Below are positions 1-9,453 of a stretch of DNA of 64,000 nt, in pieces. A model generated the notes under the pieces. The model was not told the origin of the DNA. It was given only the letters and a program-made list of their open reading frames with translations, and ran no database searches. The DNA comes from Chitinophagaceae bacterium (GTDB lineage: Bacteria; Bacteroidota; Bacteroidia; Chitinophagales; Chitinophagaceae), in NCBI GenBank assembly GCA_022843585.1, contig JALHNJ010000001.1, positions 1,178,001 through 1,242,000 on the forward strand, written 5' to 3'. Positions within the stretch are counted from its first letter, which is position 1. The number at the start of each line of letters is the position of its first letter. Both the position numbers and the translations under genes were made by a program.

Positions 1-343
1 CAGCAATTATTTTATCATCCACCTGTCCGCTGTCGATCATCTGCATATTGCCAATAATATTTGCTTCTACCAAACAAAGTGATTGGATAGGTTGAGAACA
101 TAACACTAAAATATCCAGCGGGTCATTATCCAGCCCGAGTGTTTGCGGAATAAATCCGTAGTTGATGGGATATTGAAAAGATGAATAGATTACTCTATCC
201 AATTTTAGCAGCCCGGTTGTTTTATCTACTTCATATTTAGAACGGGAACCTTGTGGTATTTCAATTAAGGCATTTACTGTTTCCGGTGCTCTGTCGCCGT
301 AGTGGGCACCGTGCCAGGGATGTTTTACCGTAAGCATGTTCAT
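1..343 (-). CDS. ppa: inorganic pyrophosphatase, N-terminal part (cut by window edge)
   Basis: Hydrolyses pyrophosphate to phosphate in the cytoplasm and so pulls biosynthetic reactions forward. Only the first 114 codons are inside the window; the gene runs off the left edge. The family I signature is clear: a substrate-contacting stretch SRSKYEVDK, then [23 protein letters not shown] and [10 protein letters not shown], whose acidic residues bind Mg2+ in this family. The start is taken at the ATG at 343; a second in-frame ATG lies two codons later. It is the last gene of a minus-strand run and begins 5 bp after the crcB stop, so it may be co-transcribed with crcB. Read directly from the sequence because the gene is truncated. 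Confidence 0.93.
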   Translation of the reverse strand, partial: MNMLTVKHPWHGAHYGDRAPETVNALIEIPQGSRSKYEVDKTTGLLKLDRVIYSSFQYPINYGFIPQTLGLDNDPLDILVLCSQPIQSLCLVEANIIGNMQMIDSGQVDDKIIA

Positions 344-347
344 TGTT

Positions 348-722
348 TTAAAGTTTAGTCAATTTCATTCCTGCATAGGTGGCTAATAAACCCAGCAACA
401 CACTGGCAGCAACATAGGAAAAAAACAATCCCATTTTTTCTTCTTTTATTAATCCAACTCCTTCCAGCGTAAATGCAGAAAAGGTGGTAAAGCCACCGCA
501 TAGTCCCGTCATCAAAAATAATTTCCAGCTTTCGGTGGTATCAAATGTTTTGAAACTTAATCCCCAGAAAATCCCAATCAGTAAACAGCCAATTATATTT
601 ACTGCAAATGTGCCCCAGGGGAAAGAATGAATATAGTTTGCTGCAAACCATCGCTGGCACAGGTACCGGGCAATGCTGCCCAAGGCGCCACCTAATCCTA
701 CTAATAAAATGTTTTTGATCAT
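348..722 (-). CDS. crcB: CrcB/Fluc fluoride channel
   Basis: Small inner-membrane protein of the CrcB/Fluc family, which works as a dual-topology dimer to export fluoride. At 124 residues it has the usual single-copy length and four hydrophobic segments. Family motifs are visible: [10 protein letters not shown] near the N-terminus, [10 protein letters not shown] (about 37-46), and GFTTFSAF (about 77-84), which lines the pore in characterised members. Its ATG overlaps the TGA of the upstream lipoprotein gene (ATGA), so the two are probably translationally coupled. No fluoride riboswitch is visible, and the coding overlap leaves no room for one directly upstream. Confidence 0.93.
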   Translation of the reverse strand: MIKNILLVGLGGALGSIARYLCQRWFAANYIHSFPWGTFAVNIIGCLLIGIFWGLSFKTFDTTESWKLFLMTGLCGGFTTFSAFTLEGVGLIKEEKMGLFFSYVAASVLLGLLATYAGMKLTKL

Positions 723-1180
723 TTCAATGTATCATTAACAACAGGCTTGTTAATAGTTGTATCACTATCGTGTTGATATAAATATTTAAAATCAACCAAC
801 CACTGTCCATTAACGTTTAGCACTTTCAAGGTATCAGGGTTGTTCATAAATGAGTTGGAATAAATAACTACTGTTTGAGAATCCTTGATCACTTCTTTTA
901 CATTCAGAATTTTAATGGAAGCAGCACGGTATCCATCTTTAATGGATTGATTGATGTTCTGAAAACTTCTTTCCGCCAGATCCATATAATTAGTGTTCAA
1001 GGAGTCTGCTAACATAAAGGTTCGGGCCTCATCAAATTTTCCATCCAATGCGGCACGGATAAAATTGCGGGCGGCATCAATATTATTTTCTGACTGGGTG
1101 GTTGATTGTTTGTCTTTGCCTTTGCAGGAAGAAATTAATAAAAGAGAAAGGCAGGCCGATGCTAAAATTAAAATTCTCAT
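719..1180 (-). CDS. small lipoprotein, DUF4878-like
   Basis: Predicted secreted lipoprotein of 153 residues. The N-terminus is a type II signal peptide with lipobox LISSC, Cys19 being the lipidated residue, followed by a charged linker. The rest (AARNFIRAALDGKFDEARTF..., ending in a WLVDFKYL strand) has the layout of NTF2-like/DUF4878 domains: helices carrying a cavity plus a curved sheet. It resembles the next upstream gene in lipobox (SCKGKD/GCKGKD) and domain layout, so the two may be old paralogues. It overlaps crcB by 4 bp. No specific function can be assigned. Confidence 0.8.
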   Translation of the reverse strand: MRILILASACLSLLLISSCKGKDKQSTTQSENNIDAARNFIRAALDGKFDEARTFMLADSLNTNYMDLAERSFQNINQSIKDGYRAASIKILNVKEVIKDSQTVVIYSNSFMNNPDTLKVLNVNGQWLVDFKYLYQHDSDTTINKPVVNDTLK

Positions 1181-1227
1181 AATGCAAATTACTGAAATTT
1201 AGTATGGAGTGCTGCTGGTTATAAAAT

Positions 1228-1258
1228 AAAAAGCACCTCTTTACCAGAAGTGCTTTTT
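1228..1258 (-). terminator. intrinsic terminator after the 1279-1902 gene
   Basis: Inverted repeat AAAAAGCAC/GTGCTTTTT (1228-1236 and 1250-1258). Read on the minus strand, the hairpin lies about 20 nt after the upstream gene's stop codon and ends in a T-rich run. It separates that gene from the 719-1180 gene, which then needs its own promoter or read-through. Confidence 0.7.
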
Positions 1259-1278
1259 ATTTTCAAAAGAAGTATTTT

Positions 1279-1902
1279 TTATTGTTTTAATTTTTCCAGC
1301 TCTTTCAAGGCTTCTTTCATTTTTTCCGGGTCTATAGATTTTAACATACTATCCATTCCCTCCAATCCTTTTTTGAGTGAATCCATGTTCATAAGGTCTT
1401 TTATGCCGGCGGTGTCTAAATCATTTGAATCATTGTCCCAATCGTTTTTGGTTCCCTTATCCATACCCATTTTCATCAATGTATTCATACTGAAATCTAC
1501 TTTCCATGATCCGCCTTCTTTTACCAATGGGAAATCTTTGGTGCCATCATTTTTTACTTTGTTGGTGATAGAAACCGTGGCTTTGTCGCCATCAATTTTT
1601 GCTTCACCAATTTCTATGTTTTTAAAATCTTCTGATGGGTCGTCTTTTGCAGATTTGTCTTTGTCCATGCCCATTTTTTCAGCAGCATCAATTGCTTTTT
1701 TCATCATATCAAGGGTGGCTTTGCTATCCTTAGTTGCCAGTTTAGCCGCACCATCAATATCTTTCTTTGACATTCTTTCGAAGAAAGCTAATACTACAGC
1801 TTTTGGGTCGTCGGCAACTTGTGCATCTTTACCTTTACAGCCTGAAATAAATAACATTATTGCTCCCGCAATAAAAAAATAGTTGGAGATGATTTTTTTC
1901 AT
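1279..1902 (-). CDS. lipoprotein with DUF4878-like domain
   Basis: Predicted lipoprotein of 207 residues. Signal peptide with lipobox FISGC; Cys22 would be lipidated. The mature part begins with a DPKAVVLAFFERMSKKDIDGAAKLA helix typical of DUF4878/NTF2-like proteins, contains KDFPLVKEGGSWKVDFSM, and then a C-terminal, highly charged helical tail rich in Lys, Asp, Met and Leu. The tail is longer than in the neighbouring 153-residue lipoprotein. A terminator hairpin follows the gene. The role is unknown; the family is a scaffold for many ligand-binding proteins. Confidence 0.78.
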   Translation of the reverse strand: MKKIISNYFFIAGAIMLFISGCKGKDAQVADDPKAVVLAFFERMSKKDIDGAAKLATKDSKATLDMMKKAIDAAEKMGMDKDKSAKDDPSEDFKNIEIGEAKIDGDKATVSITNKVKNDGTKDFPLVKEGGSWKVDFSMNTLMKMGMDKGTKNDWDNDSNDLDTAGIKDLMNMDSLKKGLEGMDSMLKSIDPEKMKEALKELEKLKQ

Positions 1903-1954
1903 TTGTTGGTTTTAATGGTTTTGATATGCAAATGTAAGATTCCTGATGTTTATT

Positions 1955-2602
1955 TTACCAGCTTAACTGCAATCGTTTTACCAGCCGGCAGTTTTCATTC
2001 AGAAATAGATCATCGGTGGTTACACCATAGGGAAGAGTATCCAGTCGTACATATTTGCTATAGGCTCCGTTCAACGATTTGTTGAGTGATTTAAATACAA
2101 ACTCAGAGCAATACATTACATTGTCAGAAAAAAAATTAAAATACATATCGAATTTGAGACCTGCTTTGTAATAATTGCTGACCACTAATTTCAGTTTTTC
2201 TATTTGCTCTTTTTGCAAACTATGCCGGTAAAGTCCAAGGGCATTATTTTCTATTGGTGTACAAAAGCTATCCAACAAATCTCTACGAAGTTTTTGACCT
2301 GGGTTGTAGACTCCGCCAATGGCATGGTAAACAAATGCAGAATCATTTTCTATAAATACAAGGCCGCAATGCGAAAAGGAAGTGTCTTTCCGGTTCATAC
2401 TCCGTGCAGCCTGGCTTATTTCATCCCGCCCGTTTCTAAAAATAATATCCCCACTATTAATAAATTGTTTTAAACTGTCAATTGCTTTAAAAGCTGTTGC
2501 CAGGTCAGCTGGTGAAATGGATTTTTTATTTGTTGAATCAGCGGACGTACAACCGCCACATAAAAAAAGCAGGAACAAAAAGAAATTATAAGTTCTCTTC
2601 AT
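1955..2602 (-). CDS. YiiX-like permuted NlpC/P60 (papain-fold) lipoprotein
   Basis: Predicted secreted Cys hydrolase/amidase of the YiiX/YebB group, a circularly permuted papain fold related to NlpC/P60 and LRAT. The lipobox is LCGGC with Cys18. The motif INSGDIIFR starts the domain. The catalytic His lies in SFSHCGLV (His78) and the catalytic Cys comes late, in NVMYCSEFV (Cys165); this His-before-Cys order is the permuted arrangement. At 215 residues its length is normal for the group. The substrate (cell-wall amide or acyl group) cannot be predicted. It lies just downstream of phoH on the same strand. Confidence 0.8.
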   Translation of the reverse strand: MKRTYNFFLFLLFLCGGCTSADSTNKKSISPADLATAFKAIDSLKQFINSGDIIFRNGRDEISQAARSMNRKDTSFSHCGLVFIENDSAFVYHAIGGVYNPGQKLRRDLLDSFCTPIENNALGLYRHSLQKEQIEKLKLVVSNYYKAGLKFDMYFNFFSDNVMYCSEFVFKSLNKSLNGAYSKYVRLDTLPYGVTTDDLFLNENCRLVKRLQLSW

Positions 2603-2631
2603 TCCTGCAAAGTAATAAATCTTTGTAAGTG

Positions 2632-3651
2632 CTAGGTAGCTGGTTTGTCTTTCTTTATAATTTGCGGAGTCTGACGGTTAGCATATTCTTCTTCCTCTCT
2701 TTCATGTTCTTTGTTATATGCTTTAATTATCGCTTTTACTAACCGGTGCCTTACCACATCTTCTTCATCCAGCTCAATATGGGCAATGCCGTCAATGTTT
2801 TTCAAAATACGGGTTGACATCAACAGGCCACTTCGCTGGTTTCTTGGGAGATCCACCTGCGTCATATCACCTGTGATGATGGCTTTTGCATTGGCGCCAA
2901 TTCTGGTCAGGAACATTTTCAATTGCAGTTCTGTAGCATTTTGTGCTTCGTCCAAAATGATGTAAGCATTGTCTAATGTTCGGCCACGCATATAAGCCAG
3001 TGGTGCAATTTCAATGGTTCTGGTACTCATATAATATCCCAGCTTATCCGCAGGTATCATATCATCCAAAGCATCGTAGAGTGGACGTAAGTAAGGGTCA
3101 ATTTTTTCTTTCAGATCCCCGGGAAGAAAGCCGAGGCTTTCACCAGCTTCAACAGCAGGTCTTGTAAGAATGATTTTTTTTACCTGTTTATTCTTTAATG
3201 CCCGTACTGCCAATGCTACTGCGGTGTACGTTTTACCGGTACCGGCTGGGCCTATGGCAAATACGATATCATTTTTTTCTGATTCCTGTACTAGTTTTTT
3301 CTGGTTGGCTGTTCTTGCTCGTACTGATTTTCCGTTGGGGCCAAACACCAATACTTCGTTGGGGTTTTTCTCCCGGAAATGGTCAATTACTTCTGCATCG
3401 TCGCCACCTAATACCTGTTCAAAATAATTTTGGCTCATGTGGCCATTGCGTTCCAGGTAGGTAACAATAAGAGAAATTTTTTCTCTGGCAGTTTCAATCT
3501 GTTCGGGAGCCCCGCTCAGTTTTAATTGAGTGCCACGGGAAAGAATTTTTAACAGGGGAAATTTCTTTTTGAGAATGTCGAGTTTACCGTTGTTTACACC
3601 AAAAAATTCAATAGGGTTAACGGTTTCAAGGTTGATGATTGTGTCTGTCAA
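2632..3651 (-). CDS. phoH: PhoH family ATPase
   Basis: Cytoplasmic ATPase of the PhoH/YbeZ family, linked in other bacteria to RNA metabolism with YbeY. An N-terminal KH-like part (about 1-70) precedes the ATPase core. Walker A is GPAGTGKT (134-141) and Walker B is in IILDEAQN (Asp234-Glu235). Family stretches TRPAVEAGESLGFLPGDL, IEIAPLAYMRGRT and TGDMTQVDLP are all present. At 339 residues it is full length, with a charged C-terminal tail. No ybeY is adjacent here. The gene starts the minus-strand run that ends with ppa. Confidence 0.93.
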   Translation of the reverse strand: MTDTIINLETVNPIEFFGVNNGKLDILKKKFPLLKILSRGTQLKLSGAPEQIETAREKISLIVTYLERNGHMSQNYFEQVLGGDDAEVIDHFREKNPNEVLVFGPNGKSVRARTANQKKLVQESEKNDIVFAIGPAGTGKTYTAVALAVRALKNKQVKKIILTRPAVEAGESLGFLPGDLKEKIDPYLRPLYDALDDMIPADKLGYYMSTRTIEIAPLAYMRGRTLDNAYIILDEAQNATELQLKMFLTRIGANAKAIITGDMTQVDLPRNQRSGLLMSTRILKNIDGIAHIELDEEDVVRHRLVKAIIKAYNKEHEREEEEYANRQTPQIIKKDKPAT

Positions 3652-3934
3652 TTCACTTCAGTTTGTATGGTTGCTTCATTCATTGGGTAGGAAGCAGCGC
3701 CATGTTTTCAAAAAGCCGGCGAAGGGTTGTACCGGATTAGTTAGCGTCATCCCGCTATGCGGGAAGCTTACCCCTCTTTTTTCAAATATAACTTACGGTA
3801 GCTATTAATTCCTAAAGTTAATTATTCACAAGTGTGAATACTAATATGTTTCCTGAAGTTTTAGTTAAGATTTTTTTATGTATAGAATGTAGAAAAGTAA
3901 GAGTACATGTTGTGTTGCCAGCTGTAGCTCCCTG

Positions 3935-4046
3935 AGGATCGTTCCTTGTGTCGCACACTTCATCTTTCTGTTCATTGGTGAGCAACCCACCCCCAATAAC
4001 TAAAGCAACTAGTTTTCCTACATTCGCCCTCCAAGGAGGGGAAGCC
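3935..4046 (-). repeat. dispersed element copy 1 (extended form)
   Basis: Carries the core GTCGCACACTTCATC, the CAACCCACCCC block and the terminal hairpin CCCTCCAAGGAGGG. It is the inverted partner of the copy at 4117-4253. Confidence 0.75.
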
Positions 4047-4116
4047 GTTTAATGAACTATTTTTTTAGCTATCAGAATCCAAACTAAATACGGATAGTAA
4101 GAATTAAATAATAGGA

Positions 4117-4253
4117 CACTTCCCCTCCTTGGAGGGGCGAGTTAAATAAAATTTGCATTGAAGAAATATGGGGTGGGTTGTATTTGCTCATCCGTGTTAC
4201 TAGAGTTGAAGTGTGCGACGCAAGGGACGATGATAGTAGTACTACTGCCGGGT
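4117..4253 (+). repeat. dispersed element copy 2 (extended form)
   Basis: Begins with the hairpin CCCCTCCTTGGAGGGG, then GGGGTGGGTTG, the core GTGCGACGCAAGGGACGATG, and the end GATAGTAGTACTACTGCCGG. This is the whole element in forward orientation. Confidence 0.75.
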
Positions 4254-4408
4254 AAAAAATATTCTTTTATGCATAAATGAAGTTGCAACCAATTTTTTGC
4301 CGAATAGCTCATCTTTGCGCCAACTTTCCTGTTAATGTTAAACGAAAAGATACCCACAGGTTAGTTAAAGCCCGAAAGAATCACAAATTTTGCAACTATT
4401 CCTGTTGA

Positions 4409-6853
4409 ATGAAACTAAAGTACTCTTCTCTCATTGTCTTTTTACTACTGGCTCAGTTTGCCAATAGCCAGCTTTACAAGCTTTCCGGTTGGGTGGTGAA
4501 TGATAAAAAAGAACCGCTGCCACTAGCCAGTATTGAAGTAAAGGAATTAAAAAAAGGTTCTGTTACCAATGATGATGGCTCGTATACTTTTTACCTGGAA
4601 CGGGGAAAGTATGATATAGTGGTTAGTATTGTAGGATACAAAACAAAAGTTACAACCGTTTACATCAACAATGCGGATGTGGTGGAAACCATAGTGCTGG
4701 AAGACAATGAAAGTTCTAATCTTTCAGAAGTGATATTAAAAGTAAAAGCAAGAGACCGGGCAGAAGAATTGGTTCGGAATGTGATTCAAAATAAAGCATC
4801 TGTTCTCGATGCTATTGGTTCTTATTCTGTCAACGCTTACATCAAAGCCTTTCAATTGGATTCGGGTGTTACCAAAAAAAGAGAAGTAGCGGATTCGTTG
4901 ATGAAGGAAAATTTTGAAGGTATGTCGCTGGCAGAAGTATTATTAAAACTGGATAGAAGTGCAGGCGGCCAATTAAAAGAAGAACGATTAGGTGTAAAAA
5001 AACAAGGTAACACTGCCAGCCTTTTTTATTTATCGGCCACCGAAGGTGATTTTTATATTTATGATAACCTGATACAGGCACCACCTGTTTCTAAAATTCC
5101 ATTTGTATCTCCATTAAGCTATAGCGGATTAGTGGCGTATCGTTTTAAGACAATAAAAATTGATCGTACCATAAAACCAAAAGTATATACGATTGCTATT
5201 CGTCCACGACAATTGAGTAATGCAACTATTGAAGGAGAGATAACGATACAAGACAGTACATGGGCCGTATTTTCCACCGAGTTCAGACTTCCGCAGGCAC
5301 ATATGCCGGAGTATGATTTTATGGAAGTAAAACAGCAGTATGAAGCCATTGGTGATAGTGCAAGAATGATCACCCGACAGCAATTTAATTATTACTCCAA
5401 AACAAAAAAAGGACGCCTGTATGGAGAAACAACTGTAGTGTACTCCGGTTATGAGTTAAAAAAGAATTTTAAGAAAGGACATTTTGGAATGGAAGTAAGT
5501 TCTACTTCTATTGAAGCATATGAAAAAGATTCTACCTTCTGGAAATCAGTACGGGCAGAACCATTATCCAAGCAACAGGAATTATATACCCGTTACCAGG
5601 ATAGTATTTATCGTTACACCAGAAGTGTGGCCTATCTCGATTCAATGGACAGAGTGCTGAATAAAATTACCTGGAAGAAGATGCTCATCTTCGGACAAAT
5701 TTTTAACGACCATCGTAAAGAAAGAATGTGGATACTGCCGCCCATTACTTCCATGATACAGCCGGTGGCATTTGGTGGTGCAAGATTAAAACTGGCTGGT
5801 GCTTATCGAAAAACCTATACTTCCAGAAAAAATTTATCCTTAGAAGCGGATGTTAGTTATGGTTTTCGAAATAAAGATGTGAACGGTTCTATTGGTTTGC
5901 AGCGAATGTATAACCCTTTTAGCCGGGGCGAATTCACTATTAAAGCCGGAAGAAATTTTGAATTTATTTATCCTGGCGATGCGTGGGTGAATGTATTGAA
6001 GCGAAGTAATATTTATTTAAATAATTCATTGGAGGCAAGTCACCAGTTAGAGATATTCCATGGATTGCATTTAATGAATAGAGTAGAAGTGGCCTTTCGC
6101 CGTTCGGTAAGTGATTATAAAGTAGGTAATAATGCCGACAGCATTTTTGGTATTCCTAACGAACCACCGGTTGATTTTGAAGCGTACAACGCCACCTATA
6201 ATGAGGTGAAATTATTTTACACTCCTAAGCTTAGATACATTCGGGAGCCAAGAGAGAAAATATTTCTCGGTTCTAAATGGCCTACTTTTTATGTTACCTG
6301 GAGAAAGGGTGTTCCTAAATTATTTAAAAGTAAAATTGATTTTGATTACCTGGAATTTGGAATCGAGCATAATATAAATGCCGGTGTGGCGGGCAACACC
6401 TCTTATATTGTCAGGTCGGGTGATTTTATTAATACCAAAGATCTCCGCATTATAGATTATAAATTTATGCGGCAGGGCGATCCGTTATTTTTTCAAAATC
6501 CCAATCGTTCTTTCCAGGCATTGGATTCTACCTTCCCGGTGTTTGACCGGTATTTTCAGGGGAATTTAGTGCATGAGTTCAATGGGTTTTTTATAAACAG
6601 AATCCCGTTCTTTAAGAAATTAAAACTACAAGAAATAGCCGGAGGTGGATTTTTGATCGCACCTGAAAGAGATCTGCGTTATCTTGAATTCTTTGGTGGT
6701 ATTGAACGGGTCTTTAAATGGCCTTTCAATCCATTGGCAAGAGTGAAACTTGGAGTTTATGTAGTAGGTTCGGTAGCTAATAAATTTAATAATCCTGTGC
6801 AATTTAAAATTGGATTGACGACATGGGATCGGTTTAGGAATAGATGGAGGTAG
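4409..6853 (+). CDS. CarboxypepD_reg + DUF5686 outer-membrane protein (copy A)
   Basis: Predicted outer-membrane protein of 814 residues. A signal peptide (about 1-20, ending FANSQ) is followed by a carboxypeptidase-regulatory-like Ig domain (about 21-110: LSGWVVNDKKEPLPLASIEV, VTNDDGSYTFYLERGKYDIVVSIVGY). The remainder matches DUF5686, a large beta-rich region ending in a strand typical of barrels (PVQFKIGLTTWDRFRNRWR). The same CarboxypepD_reg module opens many SusC-like receptors, but no TonB plug domain is seen here. The gene stands in tandem with a close paralogue 111 bp downstream. Function is unknown; a role at the outer membrane, with the Ig domain in the periplasm, is inferred. Confidence 0.85.
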   Translation: MKLKYSSLIVFLLLAQFANSQLYKLSGWVVNDKKEPLPLASIEVKELKKGSVTNDDGSYTFYLERGKYDIVVSIVGYKTKVTTVYINNADVVETIVLEDNESSNLSEVILKVKARDRAEELVRNVIQNKASVLDAIGSYSVNAYIKAFQLDSGVTKKREVADSLMKENFEGMSLAEVLLKLDRSAGGQLKEERLGVKKQGNTASLFYLSATEGDFYIYDNLIQAPPVSKIPFVSPLSYSGLVAYRFKTIKIDRTIKPKVYTIAIRPRQLSNATIEGEITIQDSTWAVFSTEFRLPQAHMPEYDFMEVKQQYEAIGDSARMITRQQFNYYSKTKKGRLYGETTVVYSGYELKKNFKKGHFGMEVSSTSIEAYEKDSTFWKSVRAEPLSKQQELYTRYQDSIYRYTRSVAYLDSMDRVLNKITWKKMLIFGQIFNDHRKERMWILPPITSMIQPVAFGGARLKLAGAYRKTYTSRKNLSLEADVSYGFRNKDVNGSIGLQRMYNPFSRGEFTIKAGRNFEFIYPGDAWVNVLKRSNIYLNNSLEASHQLEIFHGLHLMNRVEVAFRRSVSDYKVGNNADSIFGIPNEPPVDFEAYNATYNEVKLFYTPKLRYIREPREKIFLGSKWPTFYVTWRKGVPKLFKSKIDFDYLEFGIEHNINAGVAGNTSYIVRSGDFINTKDLRIIDYKFMRQGDPLFFQNPNRSFQALDSTFPVFDRYFQGNLVHEFNGFFINRIPFFKKLKLQEIAGGGFLIAPERDLRYLEFFGGIERVFKWPFNPLARVKLGVYVVGSVANKFNNPVQFKIGLTTWDRFRNRWR

Positions 6854-6979
6854 ACTCATTAATTATTTTTTTCTTTTGATAGAATAAGAAACCCTGTTAA
6901 ATATTTCGGAAAACTCCCCTTTTAAGAGTAGTCGTCAGCAAAGCATTAGCAATATCATTTTACTTTGCCGCCTACTGCT

Positions 6980-9448
6980 ATGTACCGAAACCTTTTATTT
7001 ACACTGCTTATTGTAAGTTCTGCTGCTACAGCTCAGTCCGTTAAACTCTACGGCAAGATTACCAATGCAAAGATGGAGCCGCTTGCTTTTGCCAGTGTAC
7101 AGGTAAAAGAATACAAACAGGGAAGTGTTACCAAAGAAGATGGTAGTTATGAATTAGAACTGGAGGAAGGTAAATATGAATTGATAGTAAGCATGGTGGG
7201 TTATAAAGTACAGTTGCTTACCATTATTATTCGAAAAGCAAATCTTCAGCAGGATATAATACTGGAAGCCAGCGATGCTACCAATCTTTCTGAAGTAACC
7301 ATCAAAGGAAAATTTAAGGACAAGGCAGAAGAATATATCCGCAATGTAATCCGAAATAAGGAGGCGATTGAAGCAGCTGCAGGTGCCTATTCCTGCAATG
7401 TGTACATAAAAGCTTTGCAGGAAGATTCGATGGAAATAAAGAAACCAAAGAAACCGGCGAAGAATGATTCATTACTCAAAGCAAACGCCGGTAATGCAGA
7501 AATGAACCGCATGGCATTCGCAGAGATCGTTCTGCGGCTCGATCGAGAATCTTCCCGCCGGATAAAGGAAGAAAGAACCGGTGTCAGTAAAAGAGGAAAT
7601 GCGAATAATTTGTTTTTTCTTTCTACTACAGAAGCTGATTTTAATTTTTATAATAATATCGTCAACATTCCCACTATTTCTCAAACACCATTTCTATCTC
7701 CGCTTAGTTATAGCGGATTGATGGCCTATCGATTTAAAACATTGAAGACAGAAACTATTAACGGACGAAAAGTTTATACCATTGGTGTAAAGCCACGGCA
7801 GTTGAGCAATGCAACAGTAGAAGGAGAAATTACCATTGCAGATAGCACCTGGGTGGTGCTGCACACAAAGCTGCAATTGCCAAAATATCATTTAGCCGAG
7901 TATGATTTTTTTGAAGTAGAGCAACTATACGAATTCGTAAATGGGAAAGCATGGATGATAACCCGGCAGGAGCTGACGTATAAAGCATTATCAGATAAAA
8001 AGAAATCATCGGGGCGTACAGTAGTGAGCTACAAAGATTTTGAACTGAATAAAACCTTTGATAAAAAATATTTTGGTACTGAGCTTAGTTCAGCGGCTGC
8101 TGAGGCCTATAAAAGAGATAGTATTTTCTGGCAGGCAAATCGTACGGAGCCATTAACGGAGAAAGAAGTTCGCTTTATTCATTATAAAGACAGCATCTAC
8201 CAAGCCACGCATACCAAAGCATATCTTGACTCTGTTGACAGGGTAACAAATAAAATTACCTGGCAGAAAATTTTATTTAAAGGTCAAGAGTTGAACGATC
8301 ATGAAAAAAGAAGGCATTGGAATTTGCCAGCCTTATACACTCTCTATCAGCCCTTCAGTTTTGGTGGAACCCGTTTACAAGCTTTTGTTGGTTATTCAAA
8401 AACATTTGAGTCACGGAAGAATATTTTTATCAATGGTGATCTTAGTTATGGCTTTCGTAACAAAGATATTAATGGTGCAGTGCGAATAAACAGGTTGTAT
8501 AATCCCTTCAACCGGGGTTACTATTATGTTAGTGTTGAAAAAAGTTTTGAAGCCATCTTTAGCGGAGATGCATGGATCAACATGATAAAGCGAAACAATG
8601 TTTATTTGCATCAGGCCGTAGGGTTGGGGCATAGTATAGAGTTAGCGAATGGATTATATTTATTCTCCAATGCAGATGTTGCTTTTCGTAGGTCAGTAAG
8701 CGATTATAAAACCAATAGCAGGGTAGATAGTTTGTTTGATGATTTGCTGGACGATAACCAGCCAGTTCCTTTTCCTTCTTACAATGCATTTTATGGGCAG
8801 TTGCGACTAGAGTACACTCCCGGACAACGATACATCAGGGAACCAAAAGAAAAAGTAATACTCGGTTCTGCCTGGCCAACATTTTATGTGCAATGGAGAA
8901 AAGGTATTCCGGGCTTAATGAAGAGTGTCATTGATTTTGACTATTTAGAATTTGGCATCAGGCAATCTGTGAAACTGGGAGTGATGGGAACTTCTTCTTA
9001 CTCTTTTAAAACAGGCTCCTTCCTGAATCAAAAAGATCTGCGGTTGGTAGATTATAAATACCAGCGCAGAGGTGATCCACTTTTATTTATGAATCCAAGT
9101 GAAGCTTTTCAGTCGTTAGATTCCACTTTTGCTACATTCAAACGGTTTTACGAGGGGCATTATATTCATGAATTCAACGGGGCATTGCTAAATAAAATTC
9201 CTTTCTTTAAAAAAATTGGGTTGAGAGAAATTGCCGGAGCCGGATTTTTAATTGCGCCGGAAAGAAACTTACGCTATGCAGAAGTATTTACTGGGGTAGA
9301 AAGAGTTTTCAAATATCCGTTTAACCAGTTAGGAAAATTTAAGTTAGGTGTGTATATAGTTGGTTCTGCTGCTAACCAGTTTCGTAATCCTGTTCAATTT
9401 AAGATTGGGATAACTACCTGGGATAGGAAGAAAGGGAAATGGTTTTAA
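6980..9448 (+). CDS. CarboxypepD_reg + DUF5686 outer-membrane protein (copy B)
   Basis: Paralogue of the preceding gene, colinear over its whole length: LYGKITNAKMEPLAFASVQVKE at the start of the Ig domain, shared blocks such as RQLSNATVEGEITI, AFRRSVSDYK and FDYLEFGI, and an almost identical end (PVQFKIGITTWDR). I place the start at the ATG at 6980, which gives a clean signal peptide (MYRNLLFTLLIVSSAATAQ); a TTG 15 nt upstream is in frame but overlaps a TACTTTG promoter-like box. The largest difference from copy A is a Lys/Pro/Asn-rich insertion around residues 155-175. The 3' end is convergent with the ORF6N gene, 5 bp away. Confidence 0.84.
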   Translation: MYRNLLFTLLIVSSAATAQSVKLYGKITNAKMEPLAFASVQVKEYKQGSVTKEDGSYELELEEGKYELIVSMVGYKVQLLTIIIRKANLQQDIILEASDATNLSEVTIKGKFKDKAEEYIRNVIRNKEAIEAAAGAYSCNVYIKALQEDSMEIKKPKKPAKNDSLLKANAGNAEMNRMAFAEIVLRLDRESSRRIKEERTGVSKRGNANNLFFLSTTEADFNFYNNIVNIPTISQTPFLSPLSYSGLMAYRFKTLKTETINGRKVYTIGVKPRQLSNATVEGEITIADSTWVVLHTKLQLPKYHLAEYDFFEVEQLYEFVNGKAWMITRQELTYKALSDKKKSSGRTVVSYKDFELNKTFDKKYFGTELSSAAAEAYKRDSIFWQANRTEPLTEKEVRFIHYKDSIYQATHTKAYLDSVDRVTNKITWQKILFKGQELNDHEKRRHWNLPALYTLYQPFSFGGTRLQAFVGYSKTFESRKNIFINGDLSYGFRNKDINGAVRINRLYNPFNRGYYYVSVEKSFEAIFSGDAWINMIKRNNVYLHQAVGLGHSIELANGLYLFSNADVAFRRSVSDYKTNSRVDSLFDDLLDDNQPVPFPSYNAFYGQLRLEYTPGQRYIREPKEKVILGSAWPTFYVQWRKGIPGLMKSVIDFDYLEFGIRQSVKLGVMGTSSYSFKTGSFLNQKDLRLVDYKYQRRGDPLLFMNPSEAFQSLDSTFATFKRFYEGHYIHEFNGALLNKIPFFKKIGLREIAGAGFLIAPERNLRYAEVFTGVERVFKYPFNQLGKFKLGVYIVGSAANQFRNPVQFKIGITTWDRKKGKWF

Positions 9449-9453
9449 TCCTT

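Larger units (their letters stand above)
3652..4408. other. 757-bp gene-free region
   Basis: No convincing gene, tRNA or promoter pair was found. It holds a short perfect hairpin TCCCGCTATGCGGGA (3750-3764), of a kind that commonly recurs in related genomes, and two inverted copies of the dispersed element described separately (3935-4046 and 4117-4253). A weak match to a Bacteroidota -7 box, CATCTTTG, lies about 100 nt upstream of the gene at 4409. Confidence 0.7.

Noticed and set aside
4142-4357. 71-codon minus-strand ORF before the DUF5686 gene
   Set aside because: Runs through dispersed element copy 2 and low-complexity sequence; no start context or homology.
6965-6979. TTG start for the second DUF5686 gene
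   Set aside because: The ATG at 6980 gives a better signal peptide, and the TTG overlaps a promoter-like TACTTTG box.
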